Shown piece after piece: positions 21,073-33,480 of a stretch of DNA of 64,000 nucleotides (its first letter is position 1; every line of letters begins with the position of its first letter). Source of the stretch: Adiantum capillus-veneris (Eukaryota; Streptophyta; Polypodiopsida; Polypodiales; Pteridaceae); assembly GCA_014529385.2 (NCBI GenBank), contig CM043970.1, forward strand, positions 40,789,279 through 40,853,278. The letters are read 5' to 3'. Below the pieces are notes generated by a model that saw only the letters and a list, made by a program, of their open reading frames with translations, had not been told where the DNA came from and did not search any database. A program made the translations under genes and the position numbers.

Positions 21073-24000
21073 GAAAAAGTCAGGGTTGTATATTACTGAG
21101 TACAATATAATCCCCAGCGGATGCCAAAATAGCCTATCACATGGGGTGTACAAGCTAAATGTAAGGAGGAGAGCCACTATAGTGACAACTCGACTAGAAC
21201 AATCTCATGGTGGTCGGTGTGATGAGTGGAGGAGAAACCACCGAGGAGGGGCATAATGCCACGTAATCTGGCCACCTGTAAGTGTGAAGAAGAGTGGGGA
21301 TCGAGCCCAACGTCGAGGGAAGGCAAATCGGCGTGCCTCGGCTGCTTGAGATGTACCTGAGGATGAATCCCACTGCCAAATCAGGGTATGAATGATGTCC
21401 AGCCAAATGGTAGTGAGGGTATTGTGAAGGAGCTGTGGAGCCGCACTTAGAATGTGGAGACAACGAGCTCTCCAAACATTCCATAGTGTAATACTAGTGA
21501 TGACTGAAAAAACTTCATCACGTGTCTGAGAATCCCCCTGCCAAGCAATCTGTGGTAGCATAGCCAAAGTATCTCGCCGATAACTAGTCGATGTGAGCAT
21601 AAAGGCTGGATCTGTGTATGAGCCCTCGTAGAAAAGATGGGGGTTGGGCATCGGCATCAACCATGAGACAGATCCCCAAGTAAGAAATCCATGCTAAACA
21701 CCTGCTCTGCTAAGTAGAAAGCAAACTGCAAGCCACAGTACATGGGAAGCTAAGCATGACCAAAGACAGTGTGCAAGTGACTCAAGTAGTCGCAAAGGAC
21801 AGCGAGTACATAACGGATCATGACCTATAGTAGCTAGCCAAGTCCCAACTGGAAGTCCCGCATGTGCAATCATCCACATGAAAAAAGAAATACGACGAGC
21901 CGCATGTAAATCCCAGATGGTGGACCAAAACTGCTGCAGATGGGCATGAGATAGGCCTGAATGTAACCAAAAACGCATACGAGTGGGCTGCTCTGGCTGC
22001 TGTCTCATCAGTGCTAACCGTCCAATCCTGACAGTGTACTCAAAGAAGGATACTGGTGCACCGGTGGGGTCAGAGTGAGGCCAATGCCCTCGCCTGGGTC
22101 CCAATAAAGCTGAGATAGGGCACGACCCTCCCACACCCAAAGCCTCCAAAGTGCAGCATCGGCAGAAGCGAAACGAGGGTCAACACAACGATGCTTCCCG
22201 CGGGAGCCAACTATTCTGATGGCCTCCCATCGAGCTCGGGGAAGGGCAAGGTGCGGAGAGGTGGCATCATATGTCAATCTAATCCCCTGAGACTGGTCAG
22301 TATCAAGTGTGAATAGCATGGTGTCTAAATGAGCTAATAAGAGAGTGCTCTGAGCAAAGAGGCCTTCCCAGCCACAATGGGGAGGCATCTGAACCGTGCC
22401 TCTCATGACTGCATCGCACTGTGAAGGAACGGTAGAATCAATCTTAGCAGTCTGTCTGTCACCCCGCGACCAATGTCATAATGTTCTGCCACAAAATCAG
22501 CATCCAGCATACGTGACTCATGAAACAACCGCATAGAGGAAACAGGGCCAATGTCCCAGGCAGCCCAATCAATGTGAGTCCTCTCTCCAAGCTGACGGGG
22601 TGGATCAACCGAAGAATCAAGAACTGCAGCATTCCAAATGAGAGGCTGGCGCTCAATCTCCTCACGATATGAGGGAGGTGAGCGTATGATAGCTCGTCGC
22701 ATGGAAACCCAAATCTGAAGGAGCGATCGGATGAAGGGTGAGAGGGAGGCGGTGGACAAGGGGGCATTAGTAAAGAGAAAACGATACCCTATCTCCCAAG
22801 TATGACCATCTCTAGTGCCGAGTCGTGGAGTCACTGCGCAAAGAGAAGCCTGAAGAAGCATCTTCCAAGGTTCTTGTCCGGGGAAAAGACCCCGAACAAT
22901 AAGCTTGGTAAGAAGGGCGCGGCTCTGTAACTCTGGATCAATAATGCCAAGGCCTCCCTCTGACCTAGGACGAATAATCGTGGACCAGCGAACTCGAGCA
23001 CGGGTATCAGTAGTCCCATCTGTGCCACTCCATAAAAAGTTCCACACTAAGCGGCGGAGCGGAGCTATCACACTAGAATGTAACATCCAACAAGAAGCCG
23101 TATACCATACTGTAGCCAGAATGACCTGGTTGGCGACCAATGCACGGCCAGCCAACGACAGATGACGTGAAGACCAATGGCATAGCTTTCTGCGAATAGA
23201 CTGTAGTACGGGTGCAAACTGCTGCTATGAGGTAACATCGAATCCAACCTGAAAGCCCAGATATCTGCATGTCTGACCCAGTTGCAGCCATGTGAAACCA
23301 TCAGCTACCCCCCAAGTAGGTATGTCATCACTGCCAACCGGTAACCCATAGGATTTATGCCAATTAATGCGTGCGCCACTAGCAATGCAAAAAACCTCTA
23401 GGGCCTCCCGCATAGCATCAAGAGCAGCTAGCAAATAGCGTAACATGAGCATAGTGTCATCAGCAAACTCCTGGTCAATAAGATCTGGAGCTGTAGGTAC
23501 TGGCATGGTCAAGCCACAAAATGCATGACTCTGAGCACGAAGAAAGTCGGACATAGTCTCTCCTACAAATAGATATAGATATGCTGCAAAAGGACATCCC
23601 TGACGGACAGATCGAGAAAGCTCAAAACTGCGACTGATGCGGCCACCAATAGTAATAGCACTGCTGGCAGTCTTGAAGAGAGCGGAAATGCCTAAGATCC
23701 ATCTCGAAGGAAAACCCATCCTGGCTAAAGTTCCTTCAAGAAAGTCCCACTCAACACGATCTTATGCTTTCTCGAAGTTAAGGATGAAAAAAGCGAGAGG
23801 CTCAGAAGATGATCTAGCCCACTCTACTGCCTCATAAAAAGTGAAGATATTATCTAGAATGCATCGATCCATGACAAAGCATGTCTGAGAAGTATGAATA
23901 ATATTTGGTAAGAACGGCCGCAAGCGATGGCTGATCATTAACGCTAATATCTTATAGACCGAAGGGAGTAGGGTAATAGGTCTCCACTGTCGGAGCTGAG

Positions 24001-25370
24001 TGGTGTCACCCTCCTTCGGAATAAGAGATATGAGACCTGAACAAAGATCCGGATGCATATATCTTGATGCAAAGATGTCCTGACAACCGCGAAGCAGTGG
24101 TATATGCAATACATCCCAATATGTCAAAAAGAAAGCTCTAGTGAGGCCATGCTCTCCTGGACAGGAGGATGGATCAAGACTCTCTATAGCAGCATGGATC
24201 TCTACAAGTGTAAAAGGAGCCAACAAGATCTCTGCCATAGTGTTTGTACAACGGTGTCTCGTGTGATGCCAGATCTGCTCACGGGCAAGTAATGCTCACG
24301 GCAAGTAAAACCTTCTGTAGTAGCATACACTCCAATAACAATGTCCAAATAATCTGCATACATAATCAAGTATAACATCAGATGCATAAGTAGTGTCCCC
24401 TGAGCATCGCACAAAGTCCGAAGGGTGTGCCAGGAGGGCGCGCTTTAATGCGTAGCGAAGAAGTCTTTATTCATTCGATCAGCTTTAGCTATCCAAATGA
24501 GATACTGAAGCATGATGAGTGAACTCAGACCTAGCATCCTGTACACGACAAATCTCCTCTGTGAGCTCTGTCTGTCTAGCAGCGAGGTATGCATCCTGAG
24601 GCCACTCCTCAAGCAAGCGCTGAGTGGAACCAAGAGGGATGTGAAGATCAGACTCCCGTACTCTCAACTGACGATGAATAATAGCGGTCTGATCACGGCA
24701 GTAAATACTAGACTAAGGAATGCAATGAGCAAGAAACTCTCCAGGGGGTCCACAATAAGAAGCATTCGAGGACCATAAGTCACGAATCTGCTGCTGCAAT
24801 ACTGGGGTGGTGAGAACACTGTCAGGGATGCCGTAGCCTCGTCTCTGTGCAGAGGATCTAGTGAAGGAGATAAACAATGAGATGGGTAAATGATCTGAGA
24901 GGCTGGTCCCTCTCCATATAGTAGTGAATCCGCCTAGAGCTGCTGCCCAAGGGCCAATGTAAAAACGATCAAATCGCTCTAATAATCTCCCGTGCTGTCT
25001 GTGAAACCCCCAAGAGTAATGAAGTGTAGCAGGGTGATGACCAAAACATAGTAAGTGCCAGGCGTCAACACCTTGAATAGCTAGAAGAAATCGATCCCAA
25101 GCTGGCTGCTCATCGGGAGAGATGGATGATAGAACTGGAGGTGTGATGGCTCGCCAATCAGAGTCGCTCTCAACGTTGTTTAAGTCACCTCCAACAACCC
25201 AAGAGTCTACAGCAGGTAGAACAACAGCCAAAGAGGACCAAATTGTAGCCCTCTCCCGAGGAGTAGTGGGTGCATAGACTGACATAAAACCAATGATAGT
25301 GTCCGTAGGCCCATATAGTCTTTGGATAGAGACCTCTATCTCCAAGACTGCAAGAGTCAAAAGTTAAGCC
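21071..25370 (-). mobile_element. Second LINE (plant L1 type), 5'-truncated, opposite orientation
   Basis: A different LINE lies tail to tail against copy F. On the - strand it reads endonuclease (25360-24713), linker, reverse transcriptase (24238-23225), thumb and connection (23155-22403) and a C-terminal zinc-binding region (22149-21694). The 5' edge near 25370 is placed where coding similarity ends; the first ~60 residues of the endonuclease are missing. No poly(A) is visible at the 3' edge, which abuts the TC tract at 21070. Confidence 0.8.
21205..25360 (-). pseudogene. L1-type LINE ORF2: EN, RT, zf-RVT; broken
   Basis: Endonuclease: GFMSVYAPTTPRERATIW, VVGGDLNNVES, ERFDRFYIGPW and SLSDHLPISLFISF. 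The GGDLN and SDH motifs are those of the APE-like nuclease. RT: SSCPGEHGLTRAFFLTYWD, LISLIPKEGD, WRPITLLPSVYKILALMISH, ILNFEKA (then TAA at 23762-23764, where a Tyr codon is expected), SVRQGCPFAAYLYLFVGE and EFADDTMLMLRYLL (FADD variant of YADD). Downstream: RRLVWNFLWSGTDG and SEGGLGIIDPE, then SFFMWMIAHAGLPVGTWLA with CTRCPLRLLESLAHCLWSC, a plant zf-RVT signature. Frame changes occur at ~24660, ~24440, ~23220, ~22400 and ~21690. It is unlike the A-F family in all motifs. Confidence 0.85.
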
Positions 25371-25960
25371 CCCACTTAGAAAGGCTGAACAAGACCCATT
25401 GTTAGAAAAAAACCAGGGTCCAATGTATTTTAACCTGCTGAAATCCTAAAATCCCGGTTAGATTGCCTTGAAAAAAACCGGCAATTTTCATAAGTTTTAG
25501 TGTAATTACCGGCAAAAGCTTCAAATTTCAATCTAAACACCAGGAATATTTCAACTTTGCACTTATTTTCTTCGTTTTGGCAATTTTCCCTACCCCAAGA
25601 TAGAGGCCTTGTCAATGTCAAAATCATGCAAACCAAACGTACTAATAGGGTATCACAAAGTTTCAAACACCCCCCGCCCGCCCCCACCCCCCCCCCCCCC
25701 CCCCCCTCTCTCCCCCCCCCCCCCTTTCCCTTCTTCTCTCCATTCATGGGCCTTTCGTTCTTTTTCAAGGTTTGCCAAAAACAATTTTTCCTAACCGAAG
25801 AAAATGAGGACACGCTTAAAAACTTCTAGTGTTGGTCAAAATTGGATTTTTTTGATACTTACACTTTACTTTAAAATTTTGCTTCAAGCGTGTGCTTTTT
25901 TGAAAACATATCACTCCTACTAAAGAGAAAACGGAGCAAGATGGCGCTTACAAGTTTATA
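25371..25960. other. Non-coding stretch with poly-C/poly-G-like tracts
   Basis: No gene recognised. AT-rich DNA with a C-rich tract at 25669-25724 (long C runs broken by single A, G or T). The open frames over it encode only Pro or Gly runs and are not credible. Confidence 0.6.
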
Positions 25961-26488
25961 GGGTTTTATTGAAGAATCTCGTAAGAATATGTGTTCCCCC
26001 CCCACCCCGAACACTTATTAGTACCCCTCCCTTACTCACTCTCATCGCGTCGGGCACACTCCCGTCTTTATCTATCTGTCTTACAAGGCATAATCCATAA
26101 AGATCACTTGCAAGAGAAGGATCAAGGGTTTTATAGGGGTTTTATTGAAGAATCTCGTAAGAATATGTGTCCCCCGACCCCGAACTTATTAGTCACTCCC
26201 TCCCTTACCTCATCGCTATCGGGCACACTCCCGTCTTTATCTCTCTGTCTTACAAGGCATAATCCATAAAGATCACTTGCAAGAGAAGGATCAAGGGTTT
26301 TTCAAGCCACTGTTTTTCTTAGAGGCAGTGCCCGAACTTATTAGTCACTCCCACCCTTACCTCATCACGCATCGGGCACACTCCCGTCTTCATCTCTTTG
26401 CCTTACAAGGCATAAGCCATAAAGATCACTTGCAAGAGAAGGATCAAGGATTTTTCAAGCCACTGTTTTTCTCAGAGGCAGTGCCATG
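25961..26488. repeat. Tandem repeat, three units of ~155-176 bp
   Basis: Units begin near 25961, 26137 and 26295, with a partial fourth at 26449. Each contains CGGGCACACTCCCGTCTT, CTTACAAGGCATAA and GATCACTTGCAAGAGAAGGA. Units 1 and 2 share the start GGGTTTTATTGAAGAATCTC; unit 3 and the partial unit start TTTTTCAAGCCACTG. It ends 38 bp before the LTR element. Confidence 0.85.
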
Positions 26489-26520
26489 CAACGGTGGATG
26501 TTTATAGCTACCAAGCCGCA

Positions 26521-26525
26521 CACTC
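26521..26525. repeat. Target-site duplication CACTC (left)
   Basis: CACTC immediately before the LTR TGTTGCGGG; the same five bases follow the other LTR at 36308-36312. Confidence 0.85.
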
Positions 26526-27461
26526 TGTTGCGGGAGCGAATCACACCACCTATGAAGTGCATGCAACACAACCTAGATCAACATAATGTCAATCGAGGAC
26601 ACAGATGACACGATAGACACACGGAGGAAATCTCTTTAGCTTGTCAGGCTGAGACCATCCTACACATACAACACTCTGAAAGGCCAACTAAACCACAATC
26701 TAGAATCTCATTACTCTCAACTACACCACCTAAGCACATACACACAACGAAAGGAAACTCACTAAACCATACTAAAATCATACGAAACTTAAGGAACACC
26801 ATCCCCTCACTAGGATACACCTGTCCCAAAGCCTCTACACTCAAAATCCTCGCTCTAAATCCATATGCGAAAAACGCATATAAAGACGGAACAGATTCCT
26901 GAAAGTGCCTGAAACTGAAATCTATGAGTACCTATGCGTAGCTTATGTCGCTACGATTCTAACAACTACTTGCACGCCGTAAACATACATCGTTTGATAT
27001 ACTTACAGCCGCAAATAGCTCATAGATGTGCGAGTGTAGATGTGCGAGCGCATATGCTCTGTTCCGTGAGGAATACTTGGCGTTGTCACGTAGCTCTTGC
27101 CGAGGCTAACACAATGGTGCAGTCGGATCTACAATGTGATGAACGAGCGGTGAGTAGCGCCATGATGAAGCTCACGCTCTCTCTCTTCCTCTCTCACACA
27201 CAGTCGACGGCAGCTTAAAACTTGATTATGTACAAAAGTGACCTAGGTACCTTATATACTAAGGTCACCTTAAGTTAAACCTAAAATAGAGTTTAAAGGG
27301 TCAAATGGCTTTGTATATGAAGTGACATTGCACCCCGGCTTCTGCAACTAAACTACCTACTTATTACAAATGATGTTTATAACCATAATCTGCAACATTT
27401 CATAACTCTCAAAAAATAAGGCTTTGTTGAGTTATGTCATGCGTTGACCTAGCTGTCAACA
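26526..27461 (-). repeat. 3' LTR of element 1
   Basis: 936 bp, TGTTGACAGC...CCGCAACA on the - strand. It is clearly alignable with the 5' LTR (35381-36307) but with many substitutions and small indels, so the insertion is not recent. It contains GCGAAAAACGCATATAAAGA (26867-26886, + strand), related to a half-site of the leader palindrome. Confidence 0.9.
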
Positions 27462-27473
27462 CTCCCCCCTCCG
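27462..27473 (-). other. Polypurine tract of element 1
   Basis: On the - strand CGGAGGGGGGAG directly precedes the 3' LTR TGTTGACAGC. This is the expected place and composition for the plus-strand primer. Confidence 0.8.
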
Positions 27474-29634
27474 CGATCACGTCGTCCCCGACATGACTTG
27501 GTTGTTGATGTCGGTTCGGTCTTTGTTGTCGTGTTACTGATGTGAAGAAAGTATAAGCTGTAGCCTTTGCATGAGCTTGTCTTGTTCGTCCAATCCAATG
27601 TACATAGTCTTCACATGATTCAGGAAAATCATAATTGATGACGAACTTTGTCTTTCACATGCATGCTTTGAGTTGCAGCATCTGTTTCGGTCATTATAGG
27701 TTTATTTCCAGATTTAAGTTCAGAAAGAACCCAATCTTGTTCAGCTTGACTCTTATCATCATGGATAGATAAATCTCCATCCATCACTTGCTCTAGCAAA
27801 TCTGTCAATTCAGAGTATTTGTGATTCTCAGAAATAACTTCCACAATCTGTAGAATTGAGTGATTGGCTTTCAGCTAAACCTTCAATTTCTTTAGACCAC
27901 GTTGCACTTCAATACAAAGTCTGTCTGTCAGGTCGAATCTGGGAGATAATTTTTTTTGACTTGAGGTTCCAATCCCATGTTCAGTCTACTATTCTTCATT
28001 GGGGACTTTTTTTGTTCCTGCATCAAGGTGATCAAAGTCACATTTGCCACTGTTAACTTTTGTGTGCTATGAATCATTATACTGCTTCTACTTGATACAT
28101 GACTTAATTAAAGCCTGACAAACCCCAATTAGTTGCCCAAGTTAGTAACTTGCTTCAAAAGGGCTTCATATATCATTTGTGATAGATGCCCATCAATGAG
28201 CTATCATTGTCCATCGTCCCCAAAATTCATATACATGATGTACAAGTTATGTAGATCGTATCATGGCTTCAAATTTGAAAAATTTGCATCTTTGGCTAAG
28301 GGTTAGATCCTTTTTTTTTTTTGGTGAAACCATTAGCTTGTACTCTCTATGCCCAACCTCCTGAAATGTTTGGCTTGATTTGGGCTTGTATTTGGCATAC
28401 AAGCTAACTTTTTTAATCTCTTGCACTTTTAAGCTACCAAACACATGTAGAATCAATGATAAAGACCAAAATTTGGCTTGATCCCTAGTTGCTTTTGTAG
28501 ACATCTATTATGATAGTTAAGTAACCTGTCCTTCATCTGGATTATGGAATTTTTCTTTTCTCAAGAAAATTCCAAAAAACGACTAAATAAAACAAAAAAT
28601 AAAGTCAAAACAAAAAACAAAATCAAGTAATAGAAATCTAAACGCTACGTACATTGTACACATGTCCGCTTTTGTCCCCATACTCCTCTTGTATTTGTAC
28701 TATGAGGACATATACTTTGAATTTTGTCACAAAATGCAATCACATACAAAAATTGAATACAACTTACAAAACATTGCCCTCTAGTATTTATAATATTAGG
28801 TCCTCATTTAGAATGCCTCCCCCCCCTCCTATTTGGAGTCTTCCTTGACGACAGGGTATCACCAAGGGTATGTGTTTATGCTCGGGCAATAAAAAATTGT
28901 GCATATGAAGGCCTTGTAATGTAGCCCTATTATGCATACACAGTGAATGCATGGAAAAGATTTATGCTGTGCAAGATGTGGGTATAAGCAATTTGCTTAT
29001 TGGCATTTGCTGACAAGGCTTCCTATTCTAAGTAATGTGATATTCTTTGAATCTCCTGTGTCGTTTGCTTTATGGAAGATTGTGGAGCTTTTTTTGAAGG
29101 CTTACTTATCTTTATGATGCATCCTTGGAATCTAGTTTAGCCTTGTTGTTGATTGTCGTATTTGGCATTGTTCCTCAGAATGGGTTCTCTTCTAACTGTA
29201 CGAGGAATTGAAAAAATTCAAGCGACGGTGCAGTGACAATAGGTTTATTGGTTCCCTTTGGGACCCATTTCTTGTTGATTATTTGCTTTTTCGTTGATGC
29301 TGCTCGTTTGGGAACCCATACTTGTCCCTGCTTCGTTTGTGTTTGAAGAGACTTTTTTGGGATCCACCTTGTCTTTGTGTGAATCTTCAACGGTCTTTAC
29401 TTCAGCTCTTGTACACTTGGATTGTTGTTTTTGGGATGACTTTGATATCCACTTGATTAGAGCGTTGGTAGCTCGTTGACATGATTGTGCTCTTCTTGGC
29501 AGAGTCTTTTTTTCCTGTATAGGAGCCACGTATGAGGATGTTTGTTGCAGTTTATGTTTTCAACACGGATTTTGGAATCTACTTCAAATGCAATTTATTC
29601 TTGTAGCGGTGGCATTGGTTCCTAGGTTTTTGAT
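27474..29634 (-). other. Element 1, 3' internal region without recognisable domain
   Basis: 2.2 kb where reverse transcriptase and integrase would normally lie. Only short open frames occur (27629-27844, 29245-29529 on the - strand; the latter is Lys/Gln-rich), and none shows a pol motif. Confidence 0.6.
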
Positions 29635-31354
29635 CTAGACAATCATAAAACCGTGCATTAGTTGAAGTTTTGTTTTGTCACCTGCTAGGTCGTGTGGATA
29701 TTTGTTGTCGATATCTTCTTGAAGCTCCAAGTGTTCTACAAAGTCGTAAAAATGTTCTTCGTCTTTGTTTTCTTGGATCACACTCACTGCAAAATAAGGA
29801 ACAACATCATAGCCATCTTCATCACAAAACTTCGTTGTTGAATCGTCTTGAATAGCGCACACATCAAGAGTAGCCAAAATGTGTTCCCATTGAAGTGGCT
29901 CTAATCTTTCTCAAGAAAGGGTTCTGGGATATAATTTGTATCTTCAATTGCCCTTTCTAGGATGTCTTTCTCTCGCTTTAACGCTTCGCATTGCGAAGCT
30001 CCACACATCCATAGCTCTTTATGCTTACCCAACCATGCTGGAAGTTCTGATCTTGCTACAGTAGCGGAATCACACTCCTCCATAGGTGTTCTTGTCACAT
30101 CCCTGTAACTATGGTCCTTCTTTGTTGTGGTTTCTATATTTCTCAAGTAGATATAATCATATCCCTAATCTTGGACCATTTTCAATTGTCGTACGAATGG
30201 TCTTTTTAGAATGATATCATAGTTGTTCTTCTTGTCAAAGTCAACAATAGCAAAGGTTTGCTCATATTCAATTCCATAAGAAGTAACAACTACTTTTTCT
30301 AGCAGTCCTATGGCCTTTTCATGTGTCCGTCTGCAAGTTGAAGTTTCATCCTTGTAGCCCTCACTGCTGGTCTTTCCCCATTTTTCCAGACCTCGTTTGT
30401 TGCCATGGAAACACCGGCTTCACTATCAAGGATTGCCATGGGTTTTACACCTTGGAATTCCACGAGAAGAGTGGTGTTCCCATTTTCCTCCCTCATAGTA
30501 CTCGCCTACTTTGTTTAATTGCATTGGCTTATTGTTTAGCTAAGGTATTTCTAGCTCTTTTGATCCCTTTCTCGATTTGAGTCATTGATTTCTTAACACC
30601 AAATTTCTCTAGGCATTTTTCCACATTAGCCCACATGTTTGACCTTATTCTGAGAAATTCGATTAACATTATCGTATAGGTGACTGGGGTAAATAGAATA
30701 TCTATCAGCCCTTTTGAATCGATGACCTTGTTGGAAGACAGTCTCTCTGATGGAACTGCAACAACCTCTGACTTGGCCTCGTATTCTCCCTTATAAAATG
30801 GTAGTGTTCTTAGTGAATGGGGTTGACTATCCACACACTGTATAGATCCTTTGTCTCCCCAATATGATTCCACATCTAAATTCATTTGAGACCCACCCTC
30901 AAATTCCTCTATTGGAGGAAGAGACACTCCTCTTCCATCACCCGATTGGTTTACTCCTCTGTTTAGCCCACTTGCTTCATTGGCCTCTCTGACTTGTTTC
31001 CGTCAAGACCATCTATTTCTTTATACCTATCAAGTATAGCTATGTGAAATCCCTCGGAAGAGTTATCCATGGTATTCAACACTATCCTTGGTTCTAATGC
31101 GGGGTCCTTGAGCTTTTGTCCGTGCTCAAGACTAGAATTTGGCTCTTTTCGTTCCTGGTTTGGTGAGATTACTGGTGTAGGTGGGACAAAGATCACACCC
31201 TCAGGTTTTCCAACTTGTGGTTCTAGTAAAGCTTAGGCTTTTTGAATCATTTTCTTGCACATTTCAAACTTATCATTTTCTAGTTCCGCATATGGATATA
31301 TCGTCCATTTCTGTTCTTGGGTTTGGTTGTTTTTGAGCCGTGTTTCATAGTCTT
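29635..31354 (-). pseudogene. Element 1 gag-pol linker and aspartic protease remnant
   Basis: On the - strand a linker region (31196-30529) leads into a retropepsin-like domain. The first active-site loop appears as KPMAILDSEAGVSMATNEV (within 30496-30308), where the family consensus would be D-S/T-G, so the Gly is Glu here. After a frame break a second hallmark, NNYDIILKRPF, follows (~30215), with Lys in place of the usual Gly of IILGRP. Downstream pieces (30146-29901 and 29877-29635) continue as acidic sequence with VTRTPMEE and DEDGYDVVPYFAVSVI. Several stops and shifts interrupt the frame. The enzyme would process Gag; both changed Gly positions argue that it is inactive. Confidence 0.6.
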
Positions 31355-32475
31355 TTAGGAGGTCATCCAAATGCTCATTAACCTTCTCGACCAACATTGA
31401 TCCTCCTGAACTAGCACTTTTGGGCTCCCTTGGTTCTGTTGGAGGTTGAGATGCTCCACAAGAGATGATGCAACCATTTCCTCGTGTTGTCTTATCGTCT
31501 CTTCAGCTTGGGTAAGCTTCTCAACTATGCACTTATGCTCTCGTTCCCTACGTGCTTTCATCCTAGCCTTTCTAGCTTTCCAGTTGTTTCGTTTTCTCTT
31601 GGTCTTTTGACTAGGTGTATCAGTCTTTGGTTCACTCGTCTCTAAACTCGCATCCGTTTTCGTTTTGTCCGTCTCTGGATTCTCAACAGCTTCCTTTTGA
31701 GCTTGCGCTCTCGTAATTACATGCACTGGTACGACGTTTTCATTTTCGAGCTACTGGGTAGCTGAATAATTCCTGAGATAATTGTCGCGATCTTTCTGAC
31801 TCGGTTTGGGTTTCTTGGATAGTTAGGAATCAAGTGAATGATACCACAATAAAGACAATAGGCATTCACTTGGGTGATCTTCGTTTGAGGACATTGCTTG
31901 ACCAAGTGGTTGTCACGGCTTTTGTGACAATCTATCTCTGATTGAGGAGCTTCTTCTTGCATCTCCTCTTGGCTGTACGCAAGCTTTGACCTTACTAAGC
32001 CTCTATTAGCAATGAACCGCAATGTCCTTTCGTCCATCTCGTATCTTCTTTCTTCAGGTTGGAACGCAAGAGGTGGAGGTTGTACCGGCCTCACCATTCC
32101 ATGTGTTTCTCTCTCATTTCTGTCGCTTTGAAGGAAAGTACCCGCTCTGGTTGTTATTATATGTTTCTATCGTCGGCGTGTATCTCATGTATACAGGTAT
32201 TCCAACACCTAACAGTCGAGGTTGTTGTCCGAAGACTAAGCTGTGGTCTTGCAACTCCTATAAGGACCCGACTCATTCCTCGTAACGTATCTATGTGAAG
32301 TAGGTGCTATTGGAGCAGGTTGTACATACCTTTCCCTAGCATATTCCATGCCATAGTAACACTCTTCTCGTACGGTTCGTCCATTTTCTCTCCATTTTCT
32401 CCCATTTTCTACAAAAGAACTTGGTAGATTGGCTTTCCATCCTGATGACCTTAGCTTCCTTAATGTCAGGCCCAC
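31355..32475 (-). pseudogene. Element 1 Gag remnant with degenerate zinc knuckle
   Basis: Three consecutive - strand pieces in different frames. The first (32475-32236) has a basic/aromatic stretch, ECYYGMEYARERYVQ. The second (32097-31717) is PVQPPPLAFQPEERRYEMDE, then CHKSRDNHLVKQCP and CLYCGIIHLIPNYP, two degenerate CCHC-like knuckles; the last Cys is replaced by Tyr. The third (31726-31355) starts HVITRAQAQKEAV, a sequence type common near Gag-protease junctions of plant Ty3/gypsy elements, followed by a Lys/Arg-rich stretch. It would package element RNA. The same DNA is repeated at 62993-64000. Confidence 0.6.
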
Positions 32476-32922
32476 TCAATACTCTTAAGATAGTCCTTAA
32501 TAAGCACCTTTGGTCCTTGGCTTAGTGTAACTTATCCCTTTTTGCCCTTGATCAGGTCTCAAAAGTCATGAATTTGTGACTCTTTTGGTCTCTAGAAACT
32601 AGTTGTGGGTACCCTAAAAGTTTGGAATTAGAAAACCTAGGAAAATTCAGCTCTAAAATTCAGGTTTAGGTTTGTCCTATTGCTCGCAAGCTTTTTTCCT
32701 AGCTATACTTGACTCAATTTGGAGTTGTCTATGAAAAGTTAGAGCAGATTTGGTGAACTGCACTTGAAACAACACTCAAAACAATTTCAGGATCAAGGAT
32801 TTTTGTTTGTATCTTAACCAAATGTGACCCAAATTTATTGAAACTTGGTCACTAGGCTTACTTTATAGTGCTTAACACTTCTAGAAGCTCAATATGAGTT
32901 TTCACCTCCAAAATAGGGCTAG

Positions 32923-33444
32923 AGACATCATACGCGAATGATATCTTTTTGCTCAAAATTTGATAAAATTTGGTATGTGAGCTCCCCTTGATGTCCTCTA
33001 CCCACTGGTATGCTCAGTTTGTGAATTTGACCTTTATTTTGACACTTGAGACATTATACATGTATAAAGTCTTTTGTGACAGGATGAGGTAACCTTTTTT
33101 CCACTGATCCCTTATCACTCAAGCAACTCTCAGCAAGTTTCAAACATTTTTTGAGCAAGTTGAGACTAATACAAGGTAGAATCTGCAATTTTCTGTCTTT
33201 TGCTCTTTGCAAGCCCAAATGAGCTCCAAATTCTATAAAATTTTGGCTAGGGACTTCTACGTCTACGTTGCTCTTTTACGCAGAATCTCGCCAGATCCCT
33301 TCCTCCTCCGTCCCCAAAACAGGTAAAATAGCCTGTCCCTCTCTCCTCTCTCTTCCAAAGGCCGTCACGCGACGTGCTTCGCCATCGCTGTCCTGTGAGC
33401 CTTGCCTGCACAATAGCTCCTCAGCAACATCTCCAGTGGGGTGC

Positions 33445-33480
<36 letters not shown>

